This document shows, piece by piece, positions 19,215-28,448 of a DNA stretch of 64,000 nucleotides. The number at the start of each line of letters is the position of its first letter. Positions within the stretch are counted from its first letter, which is position 1. The notes below the pieces were generated by a model. It had not been told where the DNA came from. It was given only the letters and a program-made list of their open reading frames with translations, and ran no database searches. This stretch comes from Labilibaculum sp. K2S (GTDB lineage Bacteria; Bacteroidota; Bacteroidia; Bacteroidales; Marinifilaceae): contig NZ_JAUCMW010000002.1 of assembly GCF_030372765.1 (NCBI RefSeq), forward strand, positions 261,285 to 325,284, written 5' to 3'. Position numbers and translations under genes: made by a program.

Positions 19215-19250
19215 AAAAAAGCTTGATTCGAGAATGAATCAAGCTTTTTT
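19215..19250. terminator. bidirectional terminator hairpin
   Basis: Perfect 15-bp stem (AAAAAAGCTTGATTC at 19215-19229 and its complement at 19236-19250) with T tail, between convergent genes. Confidence 0.88.
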
Positions 19251-19270
19251 TGTTGTTCTAACACTGGTTG

Positions 19271-19726
19271 CTATTTTATTCTTTTGTAAAATACTGTAGA
19301 CTTTAATGGATCTGAAGTTCCAGAACCTAATCCTAGTGTATTCTCATCAATAAACTCAAGCTTAAATTCCTCACTCGTATCTAATCCATAAATAGAAAAT
19401 AACCCGGCTCCAATTTTCTTTTCTGTCAATCGAAACTGAAAGTTTGAAGACCTTTTAATACTACTCACGAGAACATCTCCTGGTTCCAAAAATAAGTTCA
19501 CGTATTTATTTGAGTTAATATCCAGAACCTTACCTACAAAATCACCATTTTCGGTACGCTCTATAGATACTTTGATTCCATCCAACATCGAACGTCCTTT
19601 CAACTCCCAAACTCCAATAAACTTATCATCCGATACTTTTTTCATGTTTTCAGTATCGCAATTCGTAAAAAACAGAGCAAAGAATACCAGTAAAATATTT
19701 TTTAAAAATATGCGGTAACATTTCAT
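19271..19726 (-). CDS. small lipoprotein, DUF2147/lipocalin-like
   Basis: 151 residues with a signal peptide and lipobox Cys about 23 (FFTNCDT). The mature part starts with F-x-G-x-W-E-L-K and contains G-x-V-L-D-I-N, resembling DUF2147-type or lipocalin-like domains. Function unknown. It is a single gene upstream of which lies the permease gene 33 bp away on the same strand. Confidence 0.65.
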   Translation of the reverse strand: MKCYRIFLKNILLVFFALFFTNCDTENMKKVSDDKFIGVWELKGRSMLDGIKVSIERTENGDFVGKVLDINSNKYVNLFLEPGDVLVSSIKRSSNFQFRLTEKKIGAGLFSIYGLDTSEEFKLEFIDENTLGLGSGTSDPLKSTVFYKRIK

Positions 19727-19759
19727 TCTTAACTTAAGAATTAATTCATTAATAATTAC

Positions 19760-20896
19760 TTATATTTTCTCCGTTAATTTCTTTACAAACCGGTATTTGT
19801 TGAAAAACTCTTTTGCGATAACACGCAGAATTGTGTAAGATGGTATTGCCAGCATCATTCCTAAAATACCTGCCATACTACCTGCCATGATAATCACAAT
19901 AAAAATCTCGAGAGGATGAGCATTTACGCTATTGGAATAAATTAAGGGCTGAAACAAAATATTATCGATCATCTGAACCGTTGCAAATACAATTGCCATA
20001 TATCCTAAAAGAGGAACAATTCCTGTATAAAAATCGACATCTAAATTGGTCGCAATTCCAATAATCATCCCAAAACAGGCTCCAATGATTGGCCCAATGT
20101 AAGGAATCACATTCATAATACCTGCAAACAGACCAATTACAACTGCGGTACTAAAAGGCAAACCAACAATGGTAAGACCAATGGTTACCATAAAGCCAAC
20201 CAGTATTACTTCAAAAAACAGTCCTACAAAATAACGCATTAACAGTTTTTTTATCGAATCCAATACATGACGAACACCTTCTTCGCTGCGGGCCGGAACC
20301 AAAACCACAACTCCCTCGGTAAACAAACTGCTATCCTTCAAAAAGAAAAAAGTAATGAAAGAGATCGAAAACAAAGCAATAAATGCATTTCCCAAAGTAC
20401 CAACAAGAGAACCAAAAATATCAGAAACATCAGATATTTTCACGAATGATGAAATATTTTTAACCAGAACTGCTTTCAGGTCAAAAGTCTCGCCATTGGA
20501 AGAATACTTCACCACAAAAGCTTCTATTTTTTGCATTGGTTCTTCAAGGCTTTGAACCGCGGCATTCACATCTATACTTGACAGATCCTGCGCCTGCGAT
20601 GCGATCATTGGAATGAAAATGCGGAAGAACATGATCATGACCATCCACAAAAGAATGAGTGTTATCCCCGCCGACAGAACTGTAGGAAATTTCCATTTCT
20701 TAATTTTTAAACCATTTAAAAAGTCGACAACCGGACGTCCGATGAAAGAAAGAACAACCGAAATTAAAACGTAGGTTACTATGTTACTGAAATACCAAAA
20801 CAATAGCCCTAACAAGATTAAACCAAGAACTACAATAAAATATTTTCCTTTTTCATTCATAGGTAGACGATAATTTTTGTCTGTTGAGTATCTCAA
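19760..20896 (-). CDS. AI-2E-family transporter (putative permease)
   Basis: 378 residues with about eight hydrophobic segments. The family's conserved C-terminal block is present: GLPFSTAVVIGLFAGIMNVIPYIGPIIG and NPLEIF-like HPLEIFIVIIMAGSMAGILGMMLAIP. It is an inner-membrane protein of the AI-2E/TqsA/PerM superfamily, whose members are implicated in export or Na+/H+ exchange. A second ATG 12 codons in (MNEKGKYF) is a plausible start. Substrate unknown. Confidence 0.9.
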   Translation of the reverse strand: MRYSTDKNYRLPMNEKGKYFIVVLGLILLGLLFWYFSNIVTYVLISVVLSFIGRPVVDFLNGLKIKKWKFPTVLSAGITLILLWMVMIMFFRIFIPMIASQAQDLSSIDVNAAVQSLEEPMQKIEAFVVKYSSNGETFDLKAVLVKNISSFVKISDVSDIFGSLVGTLGNAFIALFSISFITFFFLKDSSLFTEGVVVLVPARSEEGVRHVLDSIKKLLMRYFVGLFFEVILVGFMVTIGLTIVGLPFSTAVVIGLFAGIMNVIPYIGPIIGACFGMIIGIATNLDVDFYTGIVPLLGYMAIVFATVQMIDNILFQPLIYSNSVNAHPLEIFIVIIMAGSMAGILGMMLAIPSYTILRVIAKEFFNKYRFVKKLTEKI

Positions 20897-20965
20897 ATAA
20901 GAATAATTAATTGCACAACAGTTTAAAAGTAAGAAATTTTATGGTATAAAGAATCCGAAACAAAA

Positions 20966-20989
20966 AAAGGCTTTCTTTCGAAAGCCTTT
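20966..20989. terminator. terminator hairpin
   Basis: AAAGGCTTT (20966-20974) pairs with AAAGCCTTT (20981-20989), with an A run before it. On the minus strand this gives a hairpin followed by U residues, suited to end the lon mRNA. Confidence 0.75.
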
Positions 20990-21005
20990 CCCAATTTACG
21001 CCAAA

Positions 21006-23459
21006 TTAAAATTTTATGGGATTATCTACCTTCTGTTTCATCAAGGCAATATCCAAAACTTCCATAATCTCATCAACAAAGTGGAATTTCAGACCTTTTA
21101 AATAAATATCCTTAATTTCCTCAATGTCTTTTTTATTCTGATTGCAAAGAATGATCTCCTTAATTCCAGCTCTCTTGGCTGCAAGAATCTTTTCTTTAAT
21201 TCCGCCTACCGGCAACACTTTTCCACGAAGTGTAATTTCACCAGTCATAGCCAGGTGTTTTTTTACTTTACGTTGTGTGAAAATTGAAGCCATAGCAGTC
21301 ACCATAGTAACACCAGCCGAAGGTCCGTCTTTTGGGATTGCTCCTTCAGGTACGTGAACATGAAGATTCCACTCATCAAAAGTTTCCTTTTTAATGCCCA
21401 ATGCACCACAGTGTGCCCTCAAATATTCTTGTGCCAGCAATGCTGACTCTTTCATTACATCGCCCAAATTACCGGTTAGAGTTAATTTCCCTTTACCAGC
21501 CGATAAACTCGATTCGATGAACAAAATTTCACCGCCAACCGAAGTCCACGCCAAACCTGTTACAACACCTGCGTATTCATTTCCTTGATATTTATCTCTG
21601 CTAAAGATTGGAGCGCCCAAAAATTCTTTAAGATCTTCAATCTTTACATTAATATCATATTCCTCTTCCATTGCTACCTTACGGGCAACACGTCGCATCA
21701 CTTTGGCAATACGCTGATCCAATGCTCTTACGCCGGACTCTCGAGTATATTTATCGATGATTTCAGCAATTACTTCTTTCGAGATTTTAATATTCCCGGC
21801 AGTAATTCCATGATTATCCATCTGCTTTGGAATCAAATGACTCTTGGCAATCTGTACTTTTTCTTCCTGAATGTAACCACTTACATCAATCATTTCCATA
21901 CGATCGCGAAGAGGTGCCGAAATCGCCCCCACGTTATTAGCTGTAGCTACAAACATCACATTCGATAAATCGTAATCTACATCCAAAAAGTTATCATGAA
22001 ATGCACTATTCTGTTCAGGATCGAGAACCTCCAATAAAGCAGAAGATGGATCTCCTCTAAAATCATTACTCACTTTATCAATCTCGTCTAAAATAAAAAC
22101 AGGATTGGATGAACCGGCTTTTTTCATACCCTGAATAATTCTTCCTGGCATTGCACCTATATATGTCTTTCTGTGTCCGCGGATTTCTGACTCATCATGC
22201 AATCCACCTAGAGACATTCTGGCATATTTCCGATCCAAAGCTCTCGCAATAGATTTTCCCAAAGATGTTTTACCAACTCCCGGAGGTCCATACAAACATA
22301 AAATCGGTGATTTTAAATCTCCTTTTAGTTTTAATACAGCCAAATGCTCAATAATTCTGTCTTTTACTATTTCCAAACCGAAATGATCCTGATCCAGAAT
22401 TTTCTGAGCTCTTTTCAAATTGAAATTATCTTTGGTGCATTCACTCCATGGTAAATCAAGCAACTCCTCAAGGTAATTTAACTGCACCGAATATTCTGCT
22501 GAAGCAGGATTCAAACGTTGAAGTTTATTCAATTCTTTTTCAAAAACAGCAGCAACTTCGTCGGTCCATTTTTTAGTTTGTGCCCTTTCTTCCAACTCTT
22601 CTACATCCTGTTCGTTTGGACCTCCGCCCAACTCATCCTGAATGGTTTTCATTTGCTGATGCAGCAAGTACTCTCTTTGCTGCTGATCCATATCAGTTTT
22701 TACTTTGGTCTGAATATCATCTTTCAGCTCCAAAACCTGCACTTCACGAACCAATAACTCCAAAAGCTTCATTGCTCTGCCGGCAATTTCCTCAATCTCC
22801 AGCAACTTTTGTTTCTGATTGTGCTTTATTTCAGAATTACTTGAAATGAAGTTGATTAGAAACGAAGACCCTTCGATATTCTTGATCGCAAAACTAGCCT
22901 CATTAGGAATGTGAGGCGACAATTTAATCACCTTAACAGCCATATCCTTAACCGAAGATATAAGAGCTTTAAACTCATTATCCTCCTCCTCTGGACGAAT
23001 ATCTTTCAGTGTTTTAATCTTAGCAATATGGTAAGGTTCCTCTGAAATCATTTCCTGCAACTCAAATCTCTTTTTACCTTGTAAAATAACTGTGGTAGAA
23101 CCATCAGGCATTTCCAAAATTTTGATAATTTGAGCAACCGTTCCAATTTTATAAATATCATCAAAATGCGGATCTTCAACACTCAAATCTATTTGAGTGG
23201 CGGCTCCCAACATCCCCTTCTTGCTGTATACTTCACGAACTAATTTCAAGGATTTCTCTCTTCCTACCGAAATAGGGATTACTACGCCAGGAAATAAAAC
23301 CGTGTTCCGAAGAGGCAAAATTGGCAAACTGTCAGGAACAACTAGTTCGTCCAGCGCATTTTCATCCTCATCGGTTATAATTGGAATAAAATCTGAATCT
23401 TCATCCATCATATTCGTCAATGCGATATCACTTATATTGATTTCAATCTTTCTACTCAT
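21006..23459 (-). CDS. lon: ATP-dependent protease La
   Basis: About 817 residues if the ATG at 23459 ([11 protein letters not shown]) is used; the frame extends upstream to 23546 but that part is hydrophobic and not Lon-like. LON substrate-binding domain at the N-terminus ([19 protein letters not shown]), AAA+ module with Walker [10 protein letters not shown], Walker B FILDEIDK, and the serine-lysine protease domain with KDGPSAG (Ser) and [14 protein letters not shown] (Lys). It is a cytoplasmic hexamer that degrades misfolded and regulatory proteins. Confidence 0.97.
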   Translation of the reverse strand: MSRKIEINISDIALTNMMDEDSDFIPIITDEDENALDELVVPDSLPILPLRNTVLFPGVVIPISVGREKSLKLVREVYSKKGMLGAATQIDLSVEDPHFDDIYKIGTVAQIIKILEMPDGSTTVILQGKKRFELQEMISEEPYHIAKIKTLKDIRPEEEDNEFKALISSVKDMAVKVIKLSPHIPNEASFAIKNIEGSSFLINFISSNSEIKHNQKQKLLEIEEIAGRAMKLLELLVREVQVLELKDDIQTKVKTDMDQQQREYLLHQQMKTIQDELGGGPNEQDVEELEERAQTKKWTDEVAAVFEKELNKLQRLNPASAEYSVQLNYLEELLDLPWSECTKDNFNLKRAQKILDQDHFGLEIVKDRIIEHLAVLKLKGDLKSPILCLYGPPGVGKTSLGKSIARALDRKYARMSLGGLHDESEIRGHRKTYIGAMPGRIIQGMKKAGSSNPVFILDEIDKVSNDFRGDPSSALLEVLDPEQNSAFHDNFLDVDYDLSNVMFVATANNVGAISAPLRDRMEMIDVSGYIQEEKVQIAKSHLIPKQMDNHGITAGNIKISKEVIAEIIDKYTRESGVRALDQRIAKVMRRVARKVAMEEEYDINVKIEDLKEFLGAPIFSRDKYQGNEYAGVVTGLAWTSVGGEILFIESSLSAGKGKLTLTGNLGDVMKESALLAQEYLRAHCGALGIKKETFDEWNLHVHVPEGAIPKDGPSAGVTMVTAMASIFTQRKVKKHLAMTGEITLRGKVLPVGGIKEKILAAKRAGIKEIILCNQNKKDIEEIKDIYLKGLKFHFVDEIMEVLDIALMKQKVDNPIKF

Positions 23460-23648
23460 TATTTCGCTTGTCATGTTCTCATTACTCACTATAAAGAAAA
23501 CAAACTTATGTCCTGTAAAAAGTGACAAAATGTCTGTTTCCACCAAAATTAATTGGTCACTATTTACTTGGCAATAGCTATGCCAAAATAAAAAATGAGT
23601 TCTATCAGTTAACAGAAAGAACTCATATTAATATAATAAGGATTTGTG

Positions 23649-24839
23649 CTAAAATGATTTCCGATACTCTTTTGTCATTTCAAATACATTTGTCAAGATA
23701 TTTTTCTCCACCTCATTAAATTCCAAACCTCTGCGCTGCATTACCAAGTCAGCAACTTCGAAAGTTGCTTTTAAGCGATATTCCTTAAAACCATGATTGC
23801 CGCCCATTGCAAAAGATGGAATGAAATTACGGGGAAAGCCGGCCCCAAACACATTGGCACTCACACCAATAACAGTCCCGGTATTCAACATGGTATTAAT
23901 TCCGCATTTGGAATGATCACCCATGATCGTACCACAAAACTGCAAGCCTGTTTTTTCAAAACTTTCACTTGAGTAGCTCCACAACTTCACTTCCGAATAA
24001 TTGTTTTTTAAATTTGAATTATTCGTGTCAGCACCAATATTACACCATTCGCCCAATACTGCATTTCCTAAAAAACCATCATGAGCTTTGCTCGAATAAC
24101 CAAACAATACCACATTATTTAGTTCGCCGCCACATTTGCAGTAGGGTCCTAAAGTAGTTGCTCCATATACCTTGGCTCCCATTTTTAGTTCCGCGTGCTC
24201 GCACATGGCCAAAGGACCACGCACCAAACATCCTTCCATAATAACTGCATCTTTTCCAATATAAATTGGACCATCAGCAGCATTAAGACTTGCGAATTCT
24301 ACTTTTGCTCCTTCTTCAAGGAATACATTCTCTTTTCCAAGAACATTTACCGTATCGCTTATCTTCTGAGATTTTCTTCCTTTGGTCAGCAATTCAAAAT
24401 CGGCACGAAGAGCCTTGTCATTGCTTTCAAATATATCGTAAGGCATTGCTATTCGATCAACAGCCTGCTCATACACAACTTTAACTTTTGCTTCAATTTC
24501 TTCCCTGTTCACCAACTCAACATCAGCAGCCAAAAAATTAGCAGCCAAAATAACTCCTTCCCTTGCAAGATACTCTCCCACTTTTAAGTTCAAAATTGCA
24601 TCTTTCAACTTCTCATCAGGAAGTACAGAACCATTAATCAATACATTTTGTTCCTGAACTAAAATTGGATATTTTACAGATAAATAATCCTGCGTAGAAT
24701 GACTTAAGCTGGCGGCAAGATATTTCTCCCATTTTTCACGAATGCTTAAAATGCCAACCCGAATCTCAGATACCGGACGAGTAAATGTGAGTGGACGCAG
24801 ATCATTCCATGTCCCATCATCAAAAAGAATATAATTCAT
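23649..24839 (-). CDS. GlmU-like sugar nucleotidyltransferase
   Basis: 396 residues beginning MNYILFDDGTWNDLRPLTFTRP, the signature of the Bacteroidota GlmU-related family. The N-terminal half is a degenerate nucleotidyltransferase domain; the C-terminal half (about 180-370) is a left-handed beta-helix with hexapeptide repeats. It likely transfers a nucleotide to, or acetylates, a hexose phosphate, but the exact substrate is unknown and it is not the housekeeping GlmU itself. Confidence 0.88.
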   Translation of the reverse strand: MNYILFDDGTWNDLRPLTFTRPVSEIRVGILSIREKWEKYLAASLSHSTQDYLSVKYPILVQEQNVLINGSVLPDEKLKDAILNLKVGEYLAREGVILAANFLAADVELVNREEIEAKVKVVYEQAVDRIAMPYDIFESNDKALRADFELLTKGRKSQKISDTVNVLGKENVFLEEGAKVEFASLNAADGPIYIGKDAVIMEGCLVRGPLAMCEHAELKMGAKVYGATTLGPYCKCGGELNNVVLFGYSSKAHDGFLGNAVLGEWCNIGADTNNSNLKNNYSEVKLWSYSSESFEKTGLQFCGTIMGDHSKCGINTMLNTGTVIGVSANVFGAGFPRNFIPSFAMGGNHGFKEYRLKATFEVADLVMQRRGLEFNEVEKNILTNVFEMTKEYRKSF

Positions 24840-24889
24840 TGTAGTAGTAATTTAAATCCGAAGGATTTTTATGCATGATCAAAAATAAA

Positions 24890-24917
24890 AAAAAGCCTCG
24901 AATAATCGAGGCTTTTT
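24890..24917. terminator. bidirectional-type terminator hairpin
   Basis: AAAAAGCCTCGA (24890-24901) pairs with TCGAGGCTTTTT (24906-24917). On the minus strand it ends the L31 mRNA. Confidence 0.88.
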
Positions 24918-24941
24918 CTTAATATGGTAGATTTTTTAATC

Positions 24942-25205
24942 TTACTTCTTGTTACCGTCCATGTGTTTCTTGTAACGATTCATGAACTTATCAACACGAC
25001 CAGCAGTATCTACTAATGTCATCTTACCTGTATAGAAAGGGTGAGATGTATTAGAGATCTCAAGCTTAATAACTGGGTACTCAATACCTTCGAACTCAAT
25101 AGTTTCTTTAGTTCTAGCAGTCGACTTAGCAATAAAAACAGTTTCGTTTGACATGTCTTTAAAAGCTACAAGACGGTAATTTTCCGGATGTATTCCTTGT
25201 TTCAT
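24942..25205 (-). CDS. rpmE2: 50S ribosomal protein L31 type B
   Basis: 87 residues starting MKQGIHPENYR, the family's usual start. A longer frame begins at 25241, but the -7 promoter element ends only 8 bases before that ATG, so the later start is preferred. The sequence contains SNTSHPFYTGK and the C-terminal VDKFMNRY. No CxxC zinc motif is present, as expected for the type B (zinc-independent) form. Confidence 0.95.
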   Translation of the reverse strand: MKQGIHPENYRLVAFKDMSNETVFIAKSTARTKETIEFEGIEYPVIKLEISNTSHPFYTGKMTLVDTAGRVDKFMNRYKKHMDGNKK

Positions 25206-25248
25206 TTTAATATCCTTTAGTTTCTTATAATCTACTTCCAATAGGCTG

Positions 25249-25279
25249 CAAAGGTAAATATTGTAATCTGTTTTGCAAA
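25249..25279 (-). promoter_or_regulatory. primary sigma-factor promoter of rpmE2
   Basis: Reading the minus strand: TTTG (25279-25276), exactly 19 bases, then TACCTTTG (25256-25249). This is a perfect match to the Bacteroidota consensus TTTG-N19-TANNTTTG. Transcription should begin near 25242. Confidence 0.8.
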
Positions 25280-25291
25280 AGAATAAATAAA

Positions 25292-26515
25292 TTATTCTTC
25301 ACTTTCCATTACTTTTTTCTCTTTAGCCTTACTTCCCCTGTTTTCCAGAGGGATAATAGGTGTCCGTTTAAAGGGTTTATTAGGGTCAAAAAGCAAACGA
25401 TAGGTATAATGCGTTTTCATTTTCACACCACCAACCGACTCATAAATGGAAACCATCTTCGGATTAAAGTCTCCCACCCACGAAAGTTCCACTTCTTTAT
25501 AGTTCGGTTTTCTCTTCATCACTTTATCCATGTGCCAGAAAATTGCAGACTCAACACCAAATCTTTGATATTTAGGAACAACACCCATTATTGAGATTCG
25601 AGCGCGGGTAATTGTTTTCTTTTTTAAATGATATAAAAATTTTAGTTTGTTCCATAAATTAAATTTACCATCCATCTTTATCAATATCTGATTGATATCC
25701 GGCATCATCACAAAAAATGCAATTGGATTTTCTTCATGATAAGCAAACCAAATAAATTCTTCCTCAACTACTCCTTTTCCATCACGAGCCATTTTACGAA
25801 TATCTTCAGGATCTATCGGCGAGAAATTATCATGAAATTTCCATGCTTCATTATAAATTGCAATTAAATCTTGAATGTATTTTTCCGATTTTGTATATGA
25901 AAAATGCTCAAAAGTAAATCCCGGCTTTTTAGCAACCCACTCAGCAATTTTCCAGAATCGCTCCGGGAAAGGTTTTTTTAAATCAAGATGATAGCTATAC
26001 TGCTCAAAGAACACCTTAAAGCCATACTCCTCGAAAAATGCCTTGTAATATTTCTGATGATATGGCATTCCGAATCCCTGAGGCATAAAACCATCAACCA
26101 AAAGGCCCCAATGATTATCATTCTCGCCAAAATTCACCGGACCATCCATGGCTTCCATGCCACGATTCTTTAACCATTCCTTGGTTGTGTCAAACAATAA
26201 AAATGCTGCCTTTTTGTCATTTACACATTCAAAAAAACCACATCCGCCTGTCGGCTGATCAAAAGAAAAAGCTTTATTGGTGTTGATAAACGCAGCTATT
26301 CGTCCAATAACTTTTCCTTCATCGTTTTGCAATATCCATCGGCTTGCCTCACCATGCTTAAAGAATGAATTTTCTTTCGGATCAAATATACCTTCAATCT
26401 CAGCATCCAACGGACAAGCATAATTGGAATCATCCTTGTAAATGATTCTGGCAATATCTAAAAAATCTTTTTGATGCGTCTGATCTAAAACTTCAACTAT
26501 CCTCACTCGATTCAC
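25292..26515 (-). CDS. GNAT-like acyltransferase, large form
   Basis: 407 residues with two GNAT-like halves. The N-terminal half has VIGRIAAFIN and the conserved GPVNFGENDNHWGLLVDGF; the C-terminal half has ARISIMGVVPKYQRFGVESAIF, which fits an acetyl-CoA-binding loop. Proteins of this type are common in Bacteroidota and are annotated only as N-acetyltransferases; the substrate is unknown. Confidence 0.8.
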   Translation of the reverse strand: MNRVRIVEVLDQTHQKDFLDIARIIYKDDSNYACPLDAEIEGIFDPKENSFFKHGEASRWILQNDEGKVIGRIAAFINTNKAFSFDQPTGGCGFFECVNDKKAAFLLFDTTKEWLKNRGMEAMDGPVNFGENDNHWGLLVDGFMPQGFGMPYHQKYYKAFFEEYGFKVFFEQYSYHLDLKKPFPERFWKIAEWVAKKPGFTFEHFSYTKSEKYIQDLIAIYNEAWKFHDNFSPIDPEDIRKMARDGKGVVEEEFIWFAYHEENPIAFFVMMPDINQILIKMDGKFNLWNKLKFLYHLKKKTITRARISIMGVVPKYQRFGVESAIFWHMDKVMKRKPNYKEVELSWVGDFNPKMVSIYESVGGVKMKTHYTYRLLFDPNKPFKRTPIIPLENRGSKAKEKKVMESEE

Positions 26516-26616
26516 TTTATTTAAGTTCTGTAATTTAGAAACTGTTTAAAATTTATCCTTCTTTTTTTATATGAAGAAATAAAATTTAACCCGTTTCTTT
26601 GGGTTTCAATGCAGAT

Positions 26617-27366
26617 TTATCGTCTGGCCAATTTCGAGAGCAATCTCAACAATTCAACATACAACCAAACCAATGTTACCATTAGCCCAAATGCACCATA
26701 CCACTCCATGTATTTTGGAGCTCCAGATTGCGCACCCTTTTCAATAAAATCGAAATCTAAAACTAAATTAAGTGCAGCTATAACAACAATAAACAGGCTA
26801 ATTCCAATACTTAGTAAACCAGAACCATTTGCGATGTTTAAGCCAATGCCAAACATGCCTAAAATCCAGTTCAACATGTAAAATATAAATATTCCACCCG
26901 TTGCGGCAATCACACCAGTTTTAAATTTCTCAGTTGCTTTTATCAATCCGGTTTTATAAGCAAAAAGCATTGCAAACAAAGTGGCAAATGTTAAACCAAC
27001 AGCCTGTACCACAATACCTGGATAGGTTGAATTCATCATTGCCGACAATCCGCCCAGCATAAGCCCTTCGGCTAAAGCGTAAAACGGAGCCGTATAAGGC
27101 GACCAAACCGGCTTAAAAGCAGTAGCAACGGCAAGAATTAAGCCTACAATTGCCCCACCGATTAACCATGGAATGATCACTGATGAATCCATAGAGTCAT
27201 TGTACAATCCCCATGTGTAACTTGCTGCTGCTACCAGAAAAAACAGTAACAAACCAACTTTATTTACGGTTCCGCTTACCGTCATTGCTTCGCTGTACGA
27301 TCCACTTCTTGATGCGTAAAAAATCTTTTCGCTCAGAACAGGATTAGAACTTTTTGTATATCCCAT
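26617..27366 (-). CDS. Bax inhibitor-1 / YccA family membrane protein
   Basis: 249 residues with seven hydrophobic segments, the Y-T-W-G-L-Y segment, ALAEGLMLGGLSAMMN in the middle and the C-terminal WYGAFGLMVTLVWLYVELLRLLSKL. It belongs to the BI-1 (YetJ-like) superfamily of pH-sensitive calcium leak channels. The first 30 residues are soluble (MGYTKSSNPVLSEKIF), as usual in the Bacteroidota subgroup. Confidence 0.9.
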   Translation of the reverse strand: MGYTKSSNPVLSEKIFYASRSGSYSEAMTVSGTVNKVGLLLFFLVAAASYTWGLYNDSMDSSVIIPWLIGGAIVGLILAVATAFKPVWSPYTAPFYALAEGLMLGGLSAMMNSTYPGIVVQAVGLTFATLFAMLFAYKTGLIKATEKFKTGVIAATGGIFIFYMLNWILGMFGIGLNIANGSGLLSIGISLFIVVIAALNLVLDFDFIEKGAQSGAPKYMEWYGAFGLMVTLVWLYVELLRLLSKLARR

Positions 27367-27493
27367 ATGTGTTAACTCTTAATCTTTAAAATCTATTCTT
27401 AATTTTTTACAAAATATAGCTCAAATTTACTTTGTTTAATTTTCTTTTCCTAGATGTGAATGCCATATCACATCTTAAAATATCTTAAAAAAC

Positions 27494-28168
27494 TTACAAA
27501 TTAAGTTCATATTGAAGATCACCCCAAATCTCCTTCCAGTCCTCATCCTCTCTTTTCAATTCGCAAACCAAAGCAACAAGCTTATTCACAACAACATCTC
27601 CTCTTCGGGCAATTTTACCCAAGGCTCTTTTTACCTGATTAAAAAAATAAGCATCCTCGAATTTCTTTGGAAGCAATTCTATAAAATCGATAAACAGCCT
27701 GTCACTCTCCTCCTTTTTATCCATTGCCAGGCGTCCAACAACCATTACTGCACACACCTGTTTTGCTGCAGTATCACTTTTCACCCACTCTTTAACAAGC
27801 TCCTTTATATTAGGTATATACTGAAATAAATTCATACTTACTTGCTCCAACAATTCATTTGAATCCATCTCGGCGAACCATCGCTCTAACTGCGCTTCTG
27901 TCACTTTTTCCGGTTCTTCGAGAAGGGTTGCCACAATTTTCGATTCGCGAAAGCCTTTTGTCCATAATTTATGCGCTAAAAGATGATCCTTCTGATAATC
28001 TTTCCCTATTTCCCGCAAATTTACAATTGTTGCTCCCAATGCTTTTGGGTAGTTCAATCCAAATTTTTTCATTTCATGATGTGTCTCACCATTACGAAGA
28101 ATTTGAATTTTCTTGAAAATTTCCTGAAACAATTCTTCTGTTTCTTTTCTATCGATAAAAAAATCCAT
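27494..28168 (-). CDS. DNA alkylation repair protein, AlkD-like
   Basis: 224 residues made of HEAT-like helices. Conserved features include KFGLNYPKALGATIVNLREIGK at about residue 41 and LWTKGFRESKIVATLLEEP at about 68, typical of the AlkC/AlkD superfamily DNA glycosylase-like proteins. The catalytic Asp/Trp pair of AlkD is not obvious to me, so base excision activity is uncertain. The gene is preceded by TACCTTTG (complement of 28194-28201), a -7 element. Confidence 0.75.
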   Translation of the reverse strand: MDFFIDRKETEELFQEIFKKIQILRNGETHHEMKKFGLNYPKALGATIVNLREIGKDYQKDHLLAHKLWTKGFRESKIVATLLEEPEKVTEAQLERWFAEMDSNELLEQVSMNLFQYIPNIKELVKEWVKSDTAAKQVCAVMVVGRLAMDKKEESDRLFIDFIELLPKKFEDAYFFNQVKRALGKIARRGDVVVNKLVALVCELKREDEDWKEIWGDLQYELNL

Positions 28169-28251
28169 TTTACTAAAATTAGTTAACTGCCTGCAAAGGT
28201 AGAGTTTATAATCCTTTCAGAATATATTTTTGTATTTTTTTCATAAAACAC

Positions 28252-28283
28252 TTGGATAATAATTAAAGATTTCTCTATATTTG
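28252..28283 (+). promoter_or_regulatory. tRNA-His promoter
   Basis: TTG at 28252-28254 and TATATTTG at 28276-28283 (match to TANNTTTG), with 21 bases between, about 20 bp before the tRNA. Confidence 0.55.
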
Positions 28284-28304
28284 CACCGCATTAGAGCAAA
28301 AATG

Positions 28305-28378
28305 GTGATTGTAGCTCAGTTGGTTAGAGCGCTGGATTGTGGTTCCAGAGGTCGCCGGTTCGAGACCGGTCTTTCACC
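28305..28378 (+). tRNA. tRNA-His (anticodon GTG)
   Basis: D arm GCTC/GAGC, anticodon arm CTGGA-TTGTGGT-TCCAG with GTG anticodon, T arm GCCGG-TTCGAGA-CCGGT, and C at the discriminator position with a G at 28304 that can serve as G-1, as required in tRNA-His. The acceptor stem pairs GTGATTG with CTTTCAC and therefore has two U-U mismatches (positions 5:68 and 6:67). It is the integration site of the element; the 3' half from 28336 onward lies within the duplicated att sequence. Confidence 0.9.
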
Positions 28379-28448
28379 CTAGATAAAAAGTCAATGAAAA
28401 TGCGCCTTACGGCGCATTTTTTTATGGCTAAAATTATAGACCTACTAC
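28336..28448. repeat. attL direct repeat
   Basis: 113 bp identical to 57465-57577. It covers tRNA-His from the anticodon stem, the terminator hairpin and the first codons of the integrase. After it, the two sides remain similar but diverged (integrase versus decayed integrase). Confidence 0.92.
28397..28420 (+). terminator. tRNA-His terminator
   Basis: AAAATGCGCC (28397-28406) pairs with GGCGCATTTT (28411-28420), loop TTAC, followed by T residues. Also present in the right att copy. Confidence 0.88.

Noticed and set aside
28337-28423. Integrase start inside the tRNA
   Set aside because: The reading frame is open through the tRNA, but that sequence is tRNA; the ATG at 28424 is the sensible start.
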